DNA from: Amycolatopsis oliviviridis
GTDB taxonomy: Bacteria; Actinomycetota; Actinomycetes; Mycobacteriales; Pseudonocardiaceae
Length of the DNA: 64,000 nt
Direction of reading: 5' to 3'
Assembly: GCF_014654365.1 (NCBI RefSeq)
Contig: NZ_BNAY01000001.1
Location: forward strand, 434,001-498,000
Position numbers and translations under genes: made by a program. Under the pieces are notes generated by a model. The model saw nothing but the letters and a program-made list of their open reading frames with translations, was not told the DNA's origin and did no database searches. The stretch's first letter is position 1. The number at the start of each line of letters is the position of its first letter. Shown here one piece after another: positions 24,725 to 33,223 of this stretch.

Positions 24725-24775
24725 GTTGTGAAAGCCACTTTCACAACGGCGAAGGTTGTGAAAGTGGCTCACAAC
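24725..24775. repeat. GTTGTGAAAG palindrome pair
   Basis: A palindrome GTTGTGAAAG...CTTTCACAAC (24725-24747) is followed after seven bases by a nearly complementary second unit (24755-24775), so either small or large hairpins can form. The first unit is identical to the one at 17026-17048. It lies 64 nt downstream of the lacI stop. Confidence 0.75.
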
Positions 24776-24838
24776 CTCAGAAGCCGTTGAGCGTGCATGC
24801 CACCTTTGCCTTGCGCCTCAAGCAAACGCGGGGGCGGG

Positions 24839-25840
24839 TTACCGGCGGGCGGTGGAGCCCCGGACGACGAGTTCGGGTGCGAACAGCAGCTCCTCGGCCG
24901 CCACCTCGCCGCCGTTTATGCGCTTGACCAGCAGTTCCACCACGGCGCGGCCCATCGCCTCGATCGGCTGGCGGGTGGTGGTCAGCGGCGGGTCGGTGCA
25001 GTTCATCAGGGCCGAATCGTCGTAGCCGACCACCGAGATGTCTTCGGGGACCGACAGTCCCTGCCGTCGTGCCGCGCGGATCGCGCCGAGCGCCAGGAGG
25101 TCGCTCGCGCACAGGACGGCCGTCGCGCCGCGCGGGTACAGCCGGGCCGCGGCCGCGTGCCCGCCTTCGATGGAGAACATGCCGTGTTCGACGAGTTCGT
25201 CCAGGACCGGGAGCCCGAGTTTGCCCGCGTAGGCGCGGAAAGCCTCGAGTTTGCGCTGGGACGGCACGTGATCGGTCGGGCCGAGGACGAGCCCGATCTT
25301 CTCGTGCCCGAGCGAGCTCAGGTGCCCGACGACCTGTTCGACGGCGACCGCGTCGTCACAGGAGATCTGCGGCAGTCCGAGGTGGTCGACGGCGGCATTG
25401 ATCAGCACCGTCGGCAGGCGGCGTTCGGCGAGATGGTGGTAGTGGGAGTGCACCGCGTCGGCCTGGGCGTACAGCCCGCCGGCGAACACCACACCGGAGA
25501 CCTGCTGCTGGAGAAGCAGTTCGACGTACTCCGCCTCGGAGACACCGCCCGCGGTCCGCGTGCACAGCACCGGGGTGAAGCCCTGCTGGGCCAGCGCGTT
25601 GCCCATGATCTCGGCCAGTGCGGGGAAGATGGGGTTCTGCAGTTCGGGAAGGACCAGGCCGACCAGGCGGGCGCGGTCGCCGCGCAACTGGGTCGGTCGT
25701 TCGTAGCCCATCACGTCCAGCGCGGTGAGGACGGCGGCCCGGGTGCTGGCGGAGACCCCGGATCGGCCGTTGAGTACCCGGCTGACCGTGGCTTCACTGA
25801 CCCCGACCTTGCGGGCGACTTCGGCAAGACGACGCGTCAT
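24839..25840 (-). CDS. LacI-family transcriptional regulator
   Basis: 333-residue repressor. The helix-turn-helix LAEVARKVGVSEATVSRVLNG at the N-terminus and hinge helix are followed by a periplasmic-binding-protein-like sensor domain (VGLVLPELQNPIFP at about residue 60; VVGYDDS; ending ELVVRGSTARR). It should control the alpha-glucoside operon directly downstream. The intergenic region between them holds palindromes that separate the transcripts. A candidate operator TTACCGCAAT at 25851-25860, just before the start, suggests autoregulation. ATG at 25840; the frame is open far upstream antisense to the MFS gene, but without homology. Confidence 0.93.
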   Translation of the reverse strand: MTRRLAEVARKVGVSEATVSRVLNGRSGVSASTRAAVLTALDVMGYERPTQLRGDRARLVGLVLPELQNPIFPALAEIMGNALAQQGFTPVLCTRTAGGVSEAEYVELLLQQQVSGVVFAGGLYAQADAVHSHYHHLAERRLPTVLINAAVDHLGLPQISCDDAVAVEQVVGHLSSLGHEKIGLVLGPTDHVPSQRKLEAFRAYAGKLGLPVLDELVEHGMFSIEGGHAAAARLYPRGATAVLCASDLLALGAIRAARRQGLSVPEDISVVGYDDSALMNCTDPPLTTTRQPIEAMGRAVVELLVKRINGGEVAAEELLFAPELVVRGSTARR

Positions 25841-25850
25841 GGGTGAAACT

Positions 25851-25860
25851 TTACCGCAAT
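25851..25860 (-). promoter_or_regulatory. Candidate LacI operator before lacI
   Basis: TTACCGCAAT lies 11 nt upstream of the lacI ATG in the 32-nt gap after the MFS gene. It matches 24350-24359 at 9 of 10 positions. Confidence 0.45.
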
Positions 25861-25872
25861 CGAGCGCAAGAA

Positions 25873-27075
25873 CTAGACACTCTTGATCGGTGCGGTAACC
25901 CGGAAGTCGCGCGACGAGGGAACGAGCGCCGCGGCCGCCGGCGCGGCGAAACAGACGACGGCGCACACCGCCAGGACCGGCGCCGCCCCGAACCCGTCGA
26001 TCGCGGGCGCGATGAGCGCCAGCCCGGCGGGTGCCAGGCCGTAGGAGAACAGGAAGTCCAAAGAGGACACTCGTGCGAGCTTCCCCGGTTCGACCTCCCG
26101 CTGGGTCGCGGTGAACCACGGGACGTTGAACAGTTCGATGCCCAGCCCCGCGACGGCGTAAGCGGCGATGACGAAGGCCGGGTGCACCGGGAACAGCAGG
26201 CTCAGGGGCGCGAAGCCGTAACAGCCGAGCCCGATCAATGCCGCCCAGCCTTGCCGCTTCGGACGCCAGCGCGCGATGAAGACCGCGCCCGCGAGCGCGC
26301 CGAGTGTGTACGCGGTGAGCCCGCCCGCCAAGACGGCTTCGGTGTCGTAGCGGTCGCGGCTGACCAGTGGCAGCACGACGCCCGTGGCGGAGTAACCGGT
26401 CGCGATCACGGCGGTCAGCGCGCCGAGCCCGGCCAGGAACCACGGGTGACGGCGAGCTTCGCGAAGGCCGTCGGTGAACTCGCGGAAGAAATGGGTCCTG
26501 GCGACGGCCGGGGCCGGGGCCGGGGCGAACGTGCCTCGCGGCGGGATCAACGCGGTGCCGAGCCACAGCACCCCGGTGCCGATCACCAGGACCGTTGTCG
26601 GGGCGAGCTGCGAAAGCAAGGCGGTGAGACCGGGCGCGACCAGTGTCGTGACCCGCACCGCCAGCGTCATCGCGGCGTTGGCCTGCTGACGCCGGTCCTC
26701 CGCGATCACTTCGGCGGTCAGCGCCTGGAACGCCGGGCGGCACGCGCCCTGCCCGATGCCGACGACGGCGGCCGCGGTGGCGGTCAGAAGAACGGACCGG
26801 CCCATGCCTGCCGCGATCACCGGAGTGGCGAGACCCGCGATGAGTCCCGCCCAGAGCACCACCCGGCGACGCGAGTGCCGGTCGGCGAGAACCCCGGCCA
26901 CCGGGACGGCCACGAGGAATCCCGCGGTGCGCGCGGCCAGGACGATGCCGAGGTCCACGGCGGAAAGTGATCGTTCGAGCACCGCCAGGCCGAGGATGAA
27001 CGGCAGCGCCCAGGTCGCCAGGCCGGAGGCGGTGTTCCCGAGCCAGAGCCGGAGGAACGGGAGGCTACGGAACAC
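25873..27075 (-). CDS. MFS transporter
   Basis: 400-residue membrane transporter with about twelve hydrophobic segments. The loop after helix 2 carries LADRHSRRRVVLWAG, the MFS motif A (D-R-x-x-R-R). The family resembles actinobacterial drug/tetracycline-type exporters that begin FRSLPFLRLWLGNTAS. The GTG start at 27075 gives a compact N-terminus. It precedes lacI by 32 nt, so read-through is possible, but nothing ties its substrate to the sugar operon. Efflux of an unknown small molecule is the likely role. Confidence 0.87.
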   Translation of the reverse strand: MFRSLPFLRLWLGNTASGLATWALPFILGLAVLERSLSAVDLGIVLAARTAGFLVAVPVAGVLADRHSRRRVVLWAGLIAGLATPVIAAGMGRSVLLTATAAAVVGIGQGACRPAFQALTAEVIAEDRRQQANAAMTLAVRVTTLVAPGLTALLSQLAPTTVLVIGTGVLWLGTALIPPRGTFAPAPAPAVARTHFFREFTDGLREARRHPWFLAGLGALTAVIATGYSATGVVLPLVSRDRYDTEAVLAGGLTAYTLGALAGAVFIARWRPKRQGWAALIGLGCYGFAPLSLLFPVHPAFVIAAYAVAGLGIELFNVPWFTATQREVEPGKLARVSSLDFLFSYGLAPAGLALIAPAIDGFGAAPVLAVCAVVCFAAPAAAALVPSSRDFRVTAPIKSV

Positions 27076-27131
27076 CGGGGGACGATATCAAGGAGAGACA
27101 GAACGCCCGGTCGCGCTCTACTCTGCCTCCC

Positions 27132-27677
27132 GTGCGCACGCCGACCCCGACCCGAGGCCCGGCCAGGCGCCTCCGTGGCGGGGCCGTGGGGGTCCTGACC
27201 GGCATCTTGGCGACCGGGGCCCACGTCAGCACCAGCGGGCGCATGCCCGACCTCGGCGTGGTCGTCCTGCTCGTCGCCCTGCTGAGCTGGGTCGCCTACG
27301 CGTTCGCGGGACGACGGCGCGGGCCGCTCGCCATCCTGTGCCTGGTGGCCGGGGGACAGGCGGCGATGCACGCCTCCCTCACCTTCCTCACCTGGGAATC
27401 GCACTCCCACCACGCGGACACCCCGGGCAACGGCCTGCCCATGGCGGCCGGGCACGCCGTCGCGACCCTCGTGGTGGTCGCGGCGCTCGCCGGCGCCGAG
27501 CGCGTCCTGTTCGCCCTCCTGACGCTGATCGCTTCGGTGCTTCCGCGCCGCCTCACGCCGCGGCCCGCGACGGCACCGCTGCGGATCCGTGTCCCGCTCG
27601 CGGTGAAGTTCCCCGCGACCGAGGCGCTCCTGCGAGACGTCCTTTCGCGGCGCGGCCCGCCGGTGTCGTTCGCCTGA
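27132..27677 (+). CDS. Membrane protein of unknown function
   Basis: 181 residues with four hydrophobic segments (near 20-35, 38-60, 65-85 and 108-135). The loop before the last one has WESHSHHADTPGN, a His cluster that could bind a metal. The basic C-terminal 40 residues are cytoplasmic or disordered. GTG start at 27132. It precedes the PepSY-type membrane protein gene, and the neighbour also has a His-rich loop (EHAGHAGHGEA), so both may deal with a metal such as copper. That link is inferred from composition and position only. Confidence 0.7.
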   Translation: MRTPTPTRGPARRLRGGAVGVLTGILATGAHVSTSGRMPDLGVVVLLVALLSWVAYAFAGRRRGPLAILCLVAGGQAAMHASLTFLTWESHSHHADTPGNGLPMAAGHAVATLVVVAALAGAERVLFALLTLIASVLPRRLTPRPATAPLRIRVPLAVKFPATEALLRDVLSRRGPPVSFA

Positions 27678-27686
27678 TCCCCGAAA

Positions 27687-27714
27687 CCCTGCCGAGACCC
27701 GTGTCCCGGCAGGG
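27687..27714 (+). terminator. Small hairpin between two membrane-protein genes
   Basis: Inverted repeat CCCTGCCG (27687-27694) and CGGCAGGG (27707-27714) with a 12-nt loop, ten bases after the stop of the upstream gene. A weak terminator or attenuator before the PepSY gene. Confidence 0.5.
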
Positions 27715-27791
27715 CTCAGCACGCGTGCCGTGACCACCCCGGCGCGCGGCGCAGGCGCACGTCTCCCCACCGACGCCTCAGGAGTTCCCCC

Positions 27792-29198
27792 ATGGCAACG
27801 CAAACCGAACCGACCTCGAGCCCGCCGCGCGCGTCCGGCTGGCGCGGGCTGTTCCTCCGGCTCCACTTCTACGCCGGCGTTCTCGTCGGCCCGTTCGTCC
27901 TCATCGCCGCTCTCACCGGTGTCCTGTACGCGGCGACACCGCAGATGGAGTCCTGGATCTATTCCGATCAGCTGCGGGCACCCGTCGGGCTGAACCAGGC
28001 CTCGCTCGCCGATCAGGTCAAAGCCGCGCAAGCGGCCCATCCCGGCGGTGACCTGGTGGCCGTCCGTCCCGCTCCCGCACCGGGCGACACGACCCGGGTG
28101 CTGTTCGCCGAAGAGGGACTCGGCGAGTCCGAACGCCGCGCGGTCTTCGTCGACCCCGCCACCGCGCAGGTGCGCGGCGACCTCGTCGCGTACGGCTCCA
28201 GCGGCGCGCTGCCGTTACGGACCACCCTCGACCAGTTGCACCGCAACCTGCTGCTCGGCGAACCCGGACGGCTCTACAGCGAACTCGCCGCGTCCTGGCT
28301 GTGGGTGGTCGCGCTCGGCGGTCTCGTGTTGTGGGTGAGCCGCCGCCGCACCCGGCGGAACGAGAAGGCGGAGAAGGCCGCGAAGACCGAGTCCGCACGC
28401 GGGAAGTCGGTGCGCCGTCACGGATCCGTCGGCCTGTGGGTCCTGCTCGGCGCGTTGTTCCTGTCCGCGACGGGACTGACGTGGTCGGCGTACGCGGGCG
28501 AGAACGTCAGCGCCCTGCGTGAATCCCTCGGCTGGGCCACCCCGGCGCTGAAGGTGACCGGCGGGGACGAACACGCCGGGCACGCGGGTCACGGCGAAGC
28601 GCCGTCCGCTCCGGCGCCCGCGCGGCCCGAGAGCGTGGACGCGATGCTGGCCTCGGCCCGCGCCGCCGGGATCGACGCGGCTTCGGTGGAGATCGGTCTG
28701 CCGACCAAACCCGGCGCTCCCTGGCAGGTGGCGGAAGTCGAACGCGGCTGGCCGACGCAGGTCGACGCCGTCGCGGTCGACGGGACCACCGGGCAGGTCC
28801 TCGGCGAGGTGCGGTTCGCCGACTACCCGCTGATGGCGAAGCTGGCTCGGTGGGGGATCGACGCGCATATGGGCGTGCTCTTCGGCTGGCCCAACCAGAT
28901 CGCGCTGCTCCTGCTCGGCGCCGGGCTGGTCACGATGGTCGTGCTCGGCTACCGGATGTGGTGGCAGCGCAGGCCGACCCGGGCCACCGGGCTGACCTTC
29001 GGCCGCCCGATCCCGCGCGGTCAGTGGCGGAAGGCGCCGCCCGCGCTGGTGGCGGGGCTCGTCGTGCTCGCCGCCGCGATCGGCTGGTTCGTGCCGCTGT
29101 TCGGCATCAGCCTGCTGGCGTTCCTGGTCATCGACCTGCTGCTGGGCCTGAGGTCCCGTCGCCGGTCCGAACCGGAATCCACCGACGTCACCGTGTGA
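27792..29198 (+). CDS. PepSY-associated membrane protein (PiuB family)
   Basis: 468 residues with the PepSY-TM layout. TM1 (FYAGVLVGPFVLIAALTGVLYAA), first PepSY-like exocytoplasmic domain, TM2 with ASWLWVVALGGLVLW, TM3 (LLGALFLSATGLTWS), second external domain with the His-rich stretch EHAGHAGHGEA, then TM4 (LLLLGAGLVTMVVLGYRMWW) and two final segments. His residues in RLHFY and DAHMGVLFGW are typical of the family, members of which are found with iron and copper reductase or uptake systems. A role in metal or heme handling is inferred. Its last 11 nt overlap the convergent SDR gene. Confidence 0.85.
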   Translation: MATQTEPTSSPPRASGWRGLFLRLHFYAGVLVGPFVLIAALTGVLYAATPQMESWIYSDQLRAPVGLNQASLADQVKAAQAAHPGGDLVAVRPAPAPGDTTRVLFAEEGLGESERRAVFVDPATAQVRGDLVAYGSSGALPLRTTLDQLHRNLLLGEPGRLYSELAASWLWVVALGGLVLWVSRRRTRRNEKAEKAAKTESARGKSVRRHGSVGLWVLLGALFLSATGLTWSAYAGENVSALRESLGWATPALKVTGGDEHAGHAGHGEAPSAPAPARPESVDAMLASARAAGIDAASVEIGLPTKPGAPWQVAEVERGWPTQVDAVAVDGTTGQVLGEVRFADYPLMAKLARWGIDAHMGVLFGWPNQIALLLLGAGLVTMVVLGYRMWWQRRPTRATGLTFGRPIPRGQWRKAPPALVAGLVVLAAAIGWFVPLFGISLLAFLVIDLLLGLRSRRRSEPESTDVTV

Positions 29199-30099
29199 CC
29201 TCGACGCCGGTGAGGCCGACGCTCGCCGCCCACACCCGGGCGGCGAGCTCGGTGTCGGCGAGCTTGCCGCGGACCGGTTCCCGCCGGGGTTCACCGCGCA
29301 GGCCGAACACGCGGGGCCCGTACATCTCACCGCCGCGCACGGCCGGGTCGAGCGCGGCGCGGACGGCGGGCCAGGCCCCGGCTTCCTTGCCGTGCAACAG
29401 AAGCCCGGCCGGGAACTTCCGTCCGTCCGGCGCCGGGTGCACCGGGCGCGACGGGGTCAGGGAGTCGAGCGCGCCGCCGGGATGGTCCACGACGCTGAGC
29501 ACCGTGCTCCCGGCCGCGCGCAGCCGCCTGTCGAGCTCGAAGGCGAACAGCATCTGTGCCAGCTTCGAGCGCGCGTACGTGCGTTTGGGCTGGTATTCCC
29601 GCTTGTTCTGGAGATCGTCCAGGTCGAGTTCCGCGGACTTGCCCACGAAGCTGCCCGTGGTGACGACGCGACCGGCGTCCGCCGCTTCGAGCAGGGGCAT
29701 CAGATGGTGCACCAGGACGAAATGCCCGAGATGGTTGGTGGCGAACGTCAGCTCGTGGCCCTCGGCGGTCTCCCTCCTGGGCTGATCCTCCAGGAGCACG
29801 CCCGCGTTGCAGACGACGGCGTCGAGCCGCTCGACCCCCAGACCGTCCACAGCGGACTCGAGGGACGGGAGATCGGAAAGGTCGAGCCGCAGGTGCCCGA
29901 GCTTCGCGTCCGGGACCAGGGACCGGATCGACGCCATCGCGGCGTCGGCCTTGGCGGCGTCCCGGCTGCCGAGGAGCACGGTGGCTCCGGTCCCGGCGAG
30001 TTGTTCGGCGGCGAAGTAGCCGATCCCCGCGTTGCCGCCGGTGACCAGGAAGGTCTTGCCGTCGGCGCGCGGCAAGTGGTGGACGTCCCAGTGGGTCAT
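29188..30099 (-). CDS. Short-chain dehydrogenase/reductase
   Basis: 303-residue NAD(P)-dependent oxidoreductase. The cofactor motif is TGGNAGIG near residue 20, with DLSDL, the CNAG motif, Ser in TGSFVG and the catalytic YARSK. The form recalls retinol dehydrogenase/protochlorophyllide-reductase-like SDRs. The substrate is unknown. It is divergent from a TetR gene, with a strong pair of inverted repeats between them, so the TetR protein probably represses it and itself. Confidence 0.9.
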   Translation of the reverse strand: MTHWDVHHLPRADGKTFLVTGGNAGIGYFAAEQLAGTGATVLLGSRDAAKADAAMASIRSLVPDAKLGHLRLDLSDLPSLESAVDGLGVERLDAVVCNAGVLLEDQPRRETAEGHELTFATNHLGHFVLVHHLMPLLEAADAGRVVTTGSFVGKSAELDLDDLQNKREYQPKRTYARSKLAQMLFAFELDRRLRAAGSTVLSVVDHPGGALDSLTPSRPVHPAPDGRKFPAGLLLHGKEAGAWPAVRAALDPAVRGGEMYGPRVFGLRGEPRREPVRGKLADTELAARVWAASVGLTGVEVTR

Positions 30100-30115
30100 G
30101 CCGGCCCCCTCAAAG

Positions 30116-30164
30116 TCGAAGTCACTTCGAATATATACTCATTTCGTTTTCGGAGTGACTTCGA
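30116..30164. promoter_or_regulatory. TetR-type operators in the SDR/tetR gap
   Basis: TCGAAGTCACT (30116-30126) is repeated in inverted form as AGTGACTTCGA (30154-30164). The left copy is itself inside a perfect 15-bp palindrome, TCGAAGTCACTTCGA (30116-30130). The AT-rich spacer (30131-30153) looks like a promoter. The sites would let one repressor cover both divergent genes. Confidence 0.75.
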
Positions 30165-30179
30165 TGTATCGTGGATCGC

Positions 30180-30755
30180 ATGGCACAGGCCGAGCCGGGC
30201 AGGCGTGAACGCAAGAAGGCGGCGACCCGACAGGCCCTGTCGGGGGCGGCGCGAGAGCTGTTCCTGGAACGGGGCTTCGACGACGTCACCGTCGCGGAGA
30301 TCGCGGACGCCGCGGACACGGCGGTTTCGACGCTGTTCGCGCATTTCCCGGGTGGCAAGGAGGCGCTGATCCTCGGCCACGGGCACGAACGCGAAGCGGC
30401 GTTGGCCGCCGCGGTCCGCACCCGGGCCGAGGGCGTTTCGATCCTGCGGGCGTTGCGGGACTTCCTCGCGACCCGCGGCCCGTTCGACCCGGATCCCGAT
30501 CCGCTGTCGCGCCGGGTCGCGGACCTGGTGGTCGCCACCCCGGCGTTGCGCGCCTACGCCAGGACGCTGTGGACCGGGTGCGAGGACGCGCTCACGGAGG
30601 TCATCGCCGAACAGAGCGGGCAGGACGACTTCTCCGTGCGCCTGCTGGCCCGCTACGTCCTGGAGATCCCGGACCTGGCCGGGGTCGAGCCGGACCCCGC
30701 CGCCGCGCTGGACGCCGCGTTCGTCTTCCTGGGGCGAGGCTGGCCGGGGTTCTGA
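30180..30755 (+). CDS. TetR-family transcriptional regulator
   Basis: 191-residue repressor. The N-terminal domain has ATRQALSGAARELFLERGFDDVTVAEIADAADTAVSTLFAHFPGG, the TetR three-helix DNA-binding fold, followed by an all-helical ligand domain ending FLGRGWPGF. ATG at 30180 is chosen; an in-frame GTG at 30171 is possible, and neither has a good ribosome binding site, so a leaderless transcript is likely. Divergent from the SDR gene across a short gap with clear inverted-repeat operators. Confidence 0.9.
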   Translation: MAQAEPGRRERKKAATRQALSGAARELFLERGFDDVTVAEIADAADTAVSTLFAHFPGGKEALILGHGHEREAALAAAVRTRAEGVSILRALRDFLATRGPFDPDPDPLSRRVADLVVATPALRAYARTLWTGCEDALTEVIAEQSGQDDFSVRLLARYVLEIPDLAGVEPDPAAALDAAFVFLGRGWPGF

Positions 30756-30783
30756 TCCGTCCGTCCCGAGTCGCCCCGGTGGC

Positions 30784-31380
30784 TCAGTGCTTCGGTAGTT
30801 TCCGGCCGCTGGGCAGTGTGCGGCCGCTGAGAAGCGCCACGAGCGAGCCGCTGTCGGCGCGAACCAGCCGGCCGTTTCCCCAGCTCCAGTCGATGTCGTC
30901 GGCTTCGAGCCGGATGTCGGTCAGATCGATGCCGAACACGGCGCCGTCGGCGGCGGTGAGCTGGTCGAGGATGGCGGTCACCGCTTCTTCCGGTGCGACA
31001 GCGGGCCGGGCGAGCGCGACCGTGACGTCCAGCGAGTGGACGACGGCGTGGTTCAGCGCACCGGCGGCACCGCCGCCGGGCGGCTGCCAGGCGTGCAGTC
31101 CCGGCGAGCGGAGCTGGGCGAGGAGGTCGGCGACCGGCAGCGAGGCGTCCCGCGCGGCCACGGTGTCGGAGAGCGTGGCGAAGTCGCCGCCTGCCGCCGC
31201 CATCTCGGCCCCGAACCGCTCGGGTGTCAGCCGCGCCGGCATCGTCACGTGCGCGATCACGTGGCGGACGAGCCACTTCTCGCACAGCGACGGGGCGTCC
31301 CAAGTCTCGGCGGGTGCGGCGTCGAGGACATCGGCGAGCCGGTCGTAGGTCGGCGCGACCCAGGCCTGGGGATCGGTCAC
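30784..31380 (-). CDS. Maleylpyruvate isomerase/DinB-type protein (TIGR03086-like)
   Basis: 198-residue cytoplasmic protein of the mycothiol-dependent maleylpyruvate isomerase/DinB four-helix group. The N-terminal helix TYDRLADVLDAAPAETWDAPSLCEKWLVRHVIAHV is typical, with the metal-ligand-type His in HVIAHV and a second in LNHAVVHSLD. Members may use mycothiol; the actual reaction here is unknown. GTG at 31380 overlaps the upstream gene's stop (GTGA). Last of a three-gene ArsR-SRPBCC-DinB unit that reads as one operon. Confidence 0.8.
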   Translation of the reverse strand: MTDPQAWVAPTYDRLADVLDAAPAETWDAPSLCEKWLVRHVIAHVTMPARLTPERFGAEMAAAGGDFATLSDTVAARDASLPVADLLAQLRSPGLHAWQPPGGGAAGALNHAVVHSLDVTVALARPAVAPEEAVTAILDQLTAADGAVFGIDLTDIRLEADDIDWSWGNGRLVRADSGSLVALLSGRTLPSGRKLPKH

Positions 31381-31817
31381 GGTCGGCCTCCTTGCGTGAG
31401 GTGGGTGAGGTGCTCTTCGAGCTTGTCGAGAGAGGTGAGGAACCCGGCGCGGGCCTCGGGCGCGCGCATCGCCTCGGGCACGTGCCGCTGATGGATGACG
31501 ACCTCGGTGCTGCCGTCGCCGAGGTCTTGGAGGGTGCTGGTGGTGCGCATCCCGCTCTCCGGCTCGACCCAGGCGAGTTGTTCGGGCGGGACGACCTCGG
31601 TGAAGGTGGCGACCATCCGGTAAGCGCCGTGCTCGCCGAGCATCCGGGTCTCGAAGCGGCCGCCGGGACGGAGTTCGACGACGATGCCGTCGATCGGGGT
31701 GGTCATGCCTCGCGGGCCCCAGAAGTGCGCGAGCTCGGTGGGTTCGGTGAGGCACCGCCACACCAGCTCACGCGGCGCGCGGAAGACCCGGCGGTAGACG
31801 AATTCGTCCTCGTTCAC
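31377..31817 (-). CDS. SRPBCC/AHSA1-domain protein
   Basis: 146 residues in the START-like helix-grip fold. VYRRVFRAPRELVWRCLTEPTELAHFWGPRG at the start, ATFTEVVPPEQLAWV in the middle, and a C-terminal helix (ARAGFLTSLDKLEEHL) line a ligand pocket. Such proteins bind hydrophobic ligands, and the gene is commonly found after a fast-evolving ArsR repressor, as here. GTG at 31817 overlaps the arsR stop (GTGA), with AGGAG upstream. The ligand is unknown. Confidence 0.88.
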   Translation of the reverse strand: MNEDEFVYRRVFRAPRELVWRCLTEPTELAHFWGPRGMTTPIDGIVVELRPGGRFETRMLGEHGAYRMVATFTEVVPPEQLAWVEPESGMRTTSTLQDLGDGSTEVVIHQRHVPEAMRAPEARAGFLTSLDKLEEHLTHLTQGGRP

Positions 31818-32161
31818 TGGTTCTCCTGCCGCTGCAGGTGAGCGAGGTGCGTCTCCAACCGGTCCATTCGCTCCGTCCAGGTGCGCCTGCTCTCCTCGAT
31901 CCACGACACCGCGGCCTCCAGCGCCTCCGGTTCGAGCCGGCACGGTCTGGTCTGCCGGTGCCGTCCCCGGCTGATCAGACCGGACCGTTCGAGCACCCCG
32001 AGGTGCTGCGACACGGCCTGCATGCTCATGGCGTACGGCTCGGCCAGCTCCTTGACCGTCGCCTCGCTTTCGCTCAACCGGGCCACGATGTCGCGCCTGG
32101 TGCGGTCGGCGAGCGCGGTGAACAGGGCATCGAGTCGCTCATCCTCGGCGGTGGATCTCAT
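31814..32161 (-). CDS. ArsR-family regulator
   Basis: 115-residue winged-helix repressor. ALFTALADRTRRDIVARLSESEATVKELAEPYAMSMQAVSQHLGVL covers helices 1-5; no metal-binding CxC motif is present, so it is not an arsenic or metal sensor of the usual type. It heads the operon with the SRPBCC and DinB-like genes. ATG at 32161; an in-frame TTG at 32173 would add four residues. A short palindrome at 32172-32183 lies right before the start and could be its operator. Confidence 0.88.
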   Translation of the reverse strand: MRSTAEDERLDALFTALADRTRRDIVARLSESEATVKELAEPYAMSMQAVSQHLGVLERSGLISRGRHRQTRPCRLEPEALEAAVSWIEESRRTWTERMDRLETHLAHLQRQENQ

Positions 32162-32171
32162 GGCCTTACTC

Positions 32172-32183
32172 AAGCATTTGCTT
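32172..32183 (-). promoter_or_regulatory. Possible ArsR operator palindrome
   Basis: AAGCATTTGCTT is a 12-bp interrupted palindrome (AAGCA, TT, TGCTT) just upstream of arsR in an AT-rich stretch. It lies between arsR and the 3' end of the AraC gene. It could be an autoregulatory site. Confidence 0.45.
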
Positions 32184-32192
32184 TATCAAGTG

Positions 32193-33131
32193 TCAACTGG
32201 AGAAAGGTGCCGTCGATCGCCGGTACCTGCCCGGCGGGGTGTCGTACCGGCGTTTGAACGCGACGGCGAAAGCGAATTCGGAGTGGTAACCGACCGCGCG
32301 GGCGATGGCGCTGAGAGGCGTGTCGGACTCGCGCAGCAGCCGGGCCGCGGTGGTCATCCGCCACCAGGTCAGATAGCGCGCCGGTGGTCGGCCGACCAGA
32401 TCGGTGAACCGTCGGGCGAACGGCGCCCTGGACAGGCCGGCCAGTTCGGCCAGCGACGCGACCGTCCACGGGTGCGCCGGTTCTCGGTGGATGGCGTGCA
32501 GGGCCGCCGCGACGGCCGGGTCGCCCAACGCCGCCGCCCAGCCGGTACCCGCCTCGGCCGGTGTGCCGTCGAACCAGGCGCGCAGGGCGTAGAGCAACAG
32601 CATGTCCAAGAGCGCGGGAATGACGGCGTCCGTGCCCAGCCTCGGCCGCGCCAGCTCGGCGCCGAGCATGTCCACCACGGTCTTCAGTTCGGTACGGCCG
32701 TCGGCACGGGAATCGAGGTGGACGACCTCGGGCAGGTCCCGCAGCAAGGGGTGGTGGCCCTCGGGGGCGAGCTCGTAGGCGCCGCACAGGGTCACGGTGG
32801 AGGAGCCCGCGATGTCGGCGATCGCGAGGGGATGGCTCTCGCGGAAGTCGTCGTCGGCCGGGTCGCACGCCCGAGCTGTCGGTGGCGTGGCCGGACTGTC
32901 GGCCAGCACATGCCCGCGGCCGTGCGGCAGGAGCACGACGTCGCCCGCGGCGAGCGGTACCGGCGCGGCACCGGCCGGGACCAGAACACAGCTGCCCCGA
33001 ACCACCACCCGGAACCCGACGGCGCCGGGCACCGGCAGGAACTCTTGAGCCCATTGGCCTTGCCACGTCACGAGGGCCGACCTCGGCCGCCCGGCGCGGA
33101 CGACCGCCAGCACGTCGCTCAGCACGTCCAT
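32193..33131 (-). CDS. AraC-family regulator with cupin sensor
   Basis: 312 residues. The N-terminal AraC-type cupin region (GFRVVVRGSCVLVPAG, LLPHGRGHVL) is a ligand sensor. The C-terminal DNA-binding pair of helix-turn-helices is LASLAELAGLSRAPFARRFTDLVGRPPARYLTWWRM and IARAVGYHSEFAFAVAFKRRYDTPPGRYR. ATG at 33131 gives a natural N-terminus. It is divergent from a quinone-oxidoreductase-like gene, an arrangement common for AraC proteins that control the neighbouring reductase. Confidence 0.9.
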   Translation of the reverse strand: MDVLSDVLAVVRAGRPRSALVTWQGQWAQEFLPVPGAVGFRVVVRGSCVLVPAGAAPVPLAAGDVVLLPHGRGHVLADSPATPPTARACDPADDDFRESHPLAIADIAGSSTVTLCGAYELAPEGHHPLLRDLPEVVHLDSRADGRTELKTVVDMLGAELARPRLGTDAVIPALLDMLLLYALRAWFDGTPAEAGTGWAAALGDPAVAAALHAIHREPAHPWTVASLAELAGLSRAPFARRFTDLVGRPPARYLTWWRMTTAARLLRESDTPLSAIARAVGYHSEFAFAVAFKRRYDTPPGRYRRSTAPFSS

Positions 33132-33223
33132 GGCGGCGAGCCTAGGCCGCCGAAGACGATCGCGAAGGAAATGAGCGGTTTGACACATGGTTCGTCTCCG
33201 GCATGGACCCTACGGTCGAGTTC

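Noticed and set aside
24706..24927. Frame downstream of lacI
   Set aside because: Covers the GTTGTGAAAG palindrome and the antisense of the lacI 3' end.
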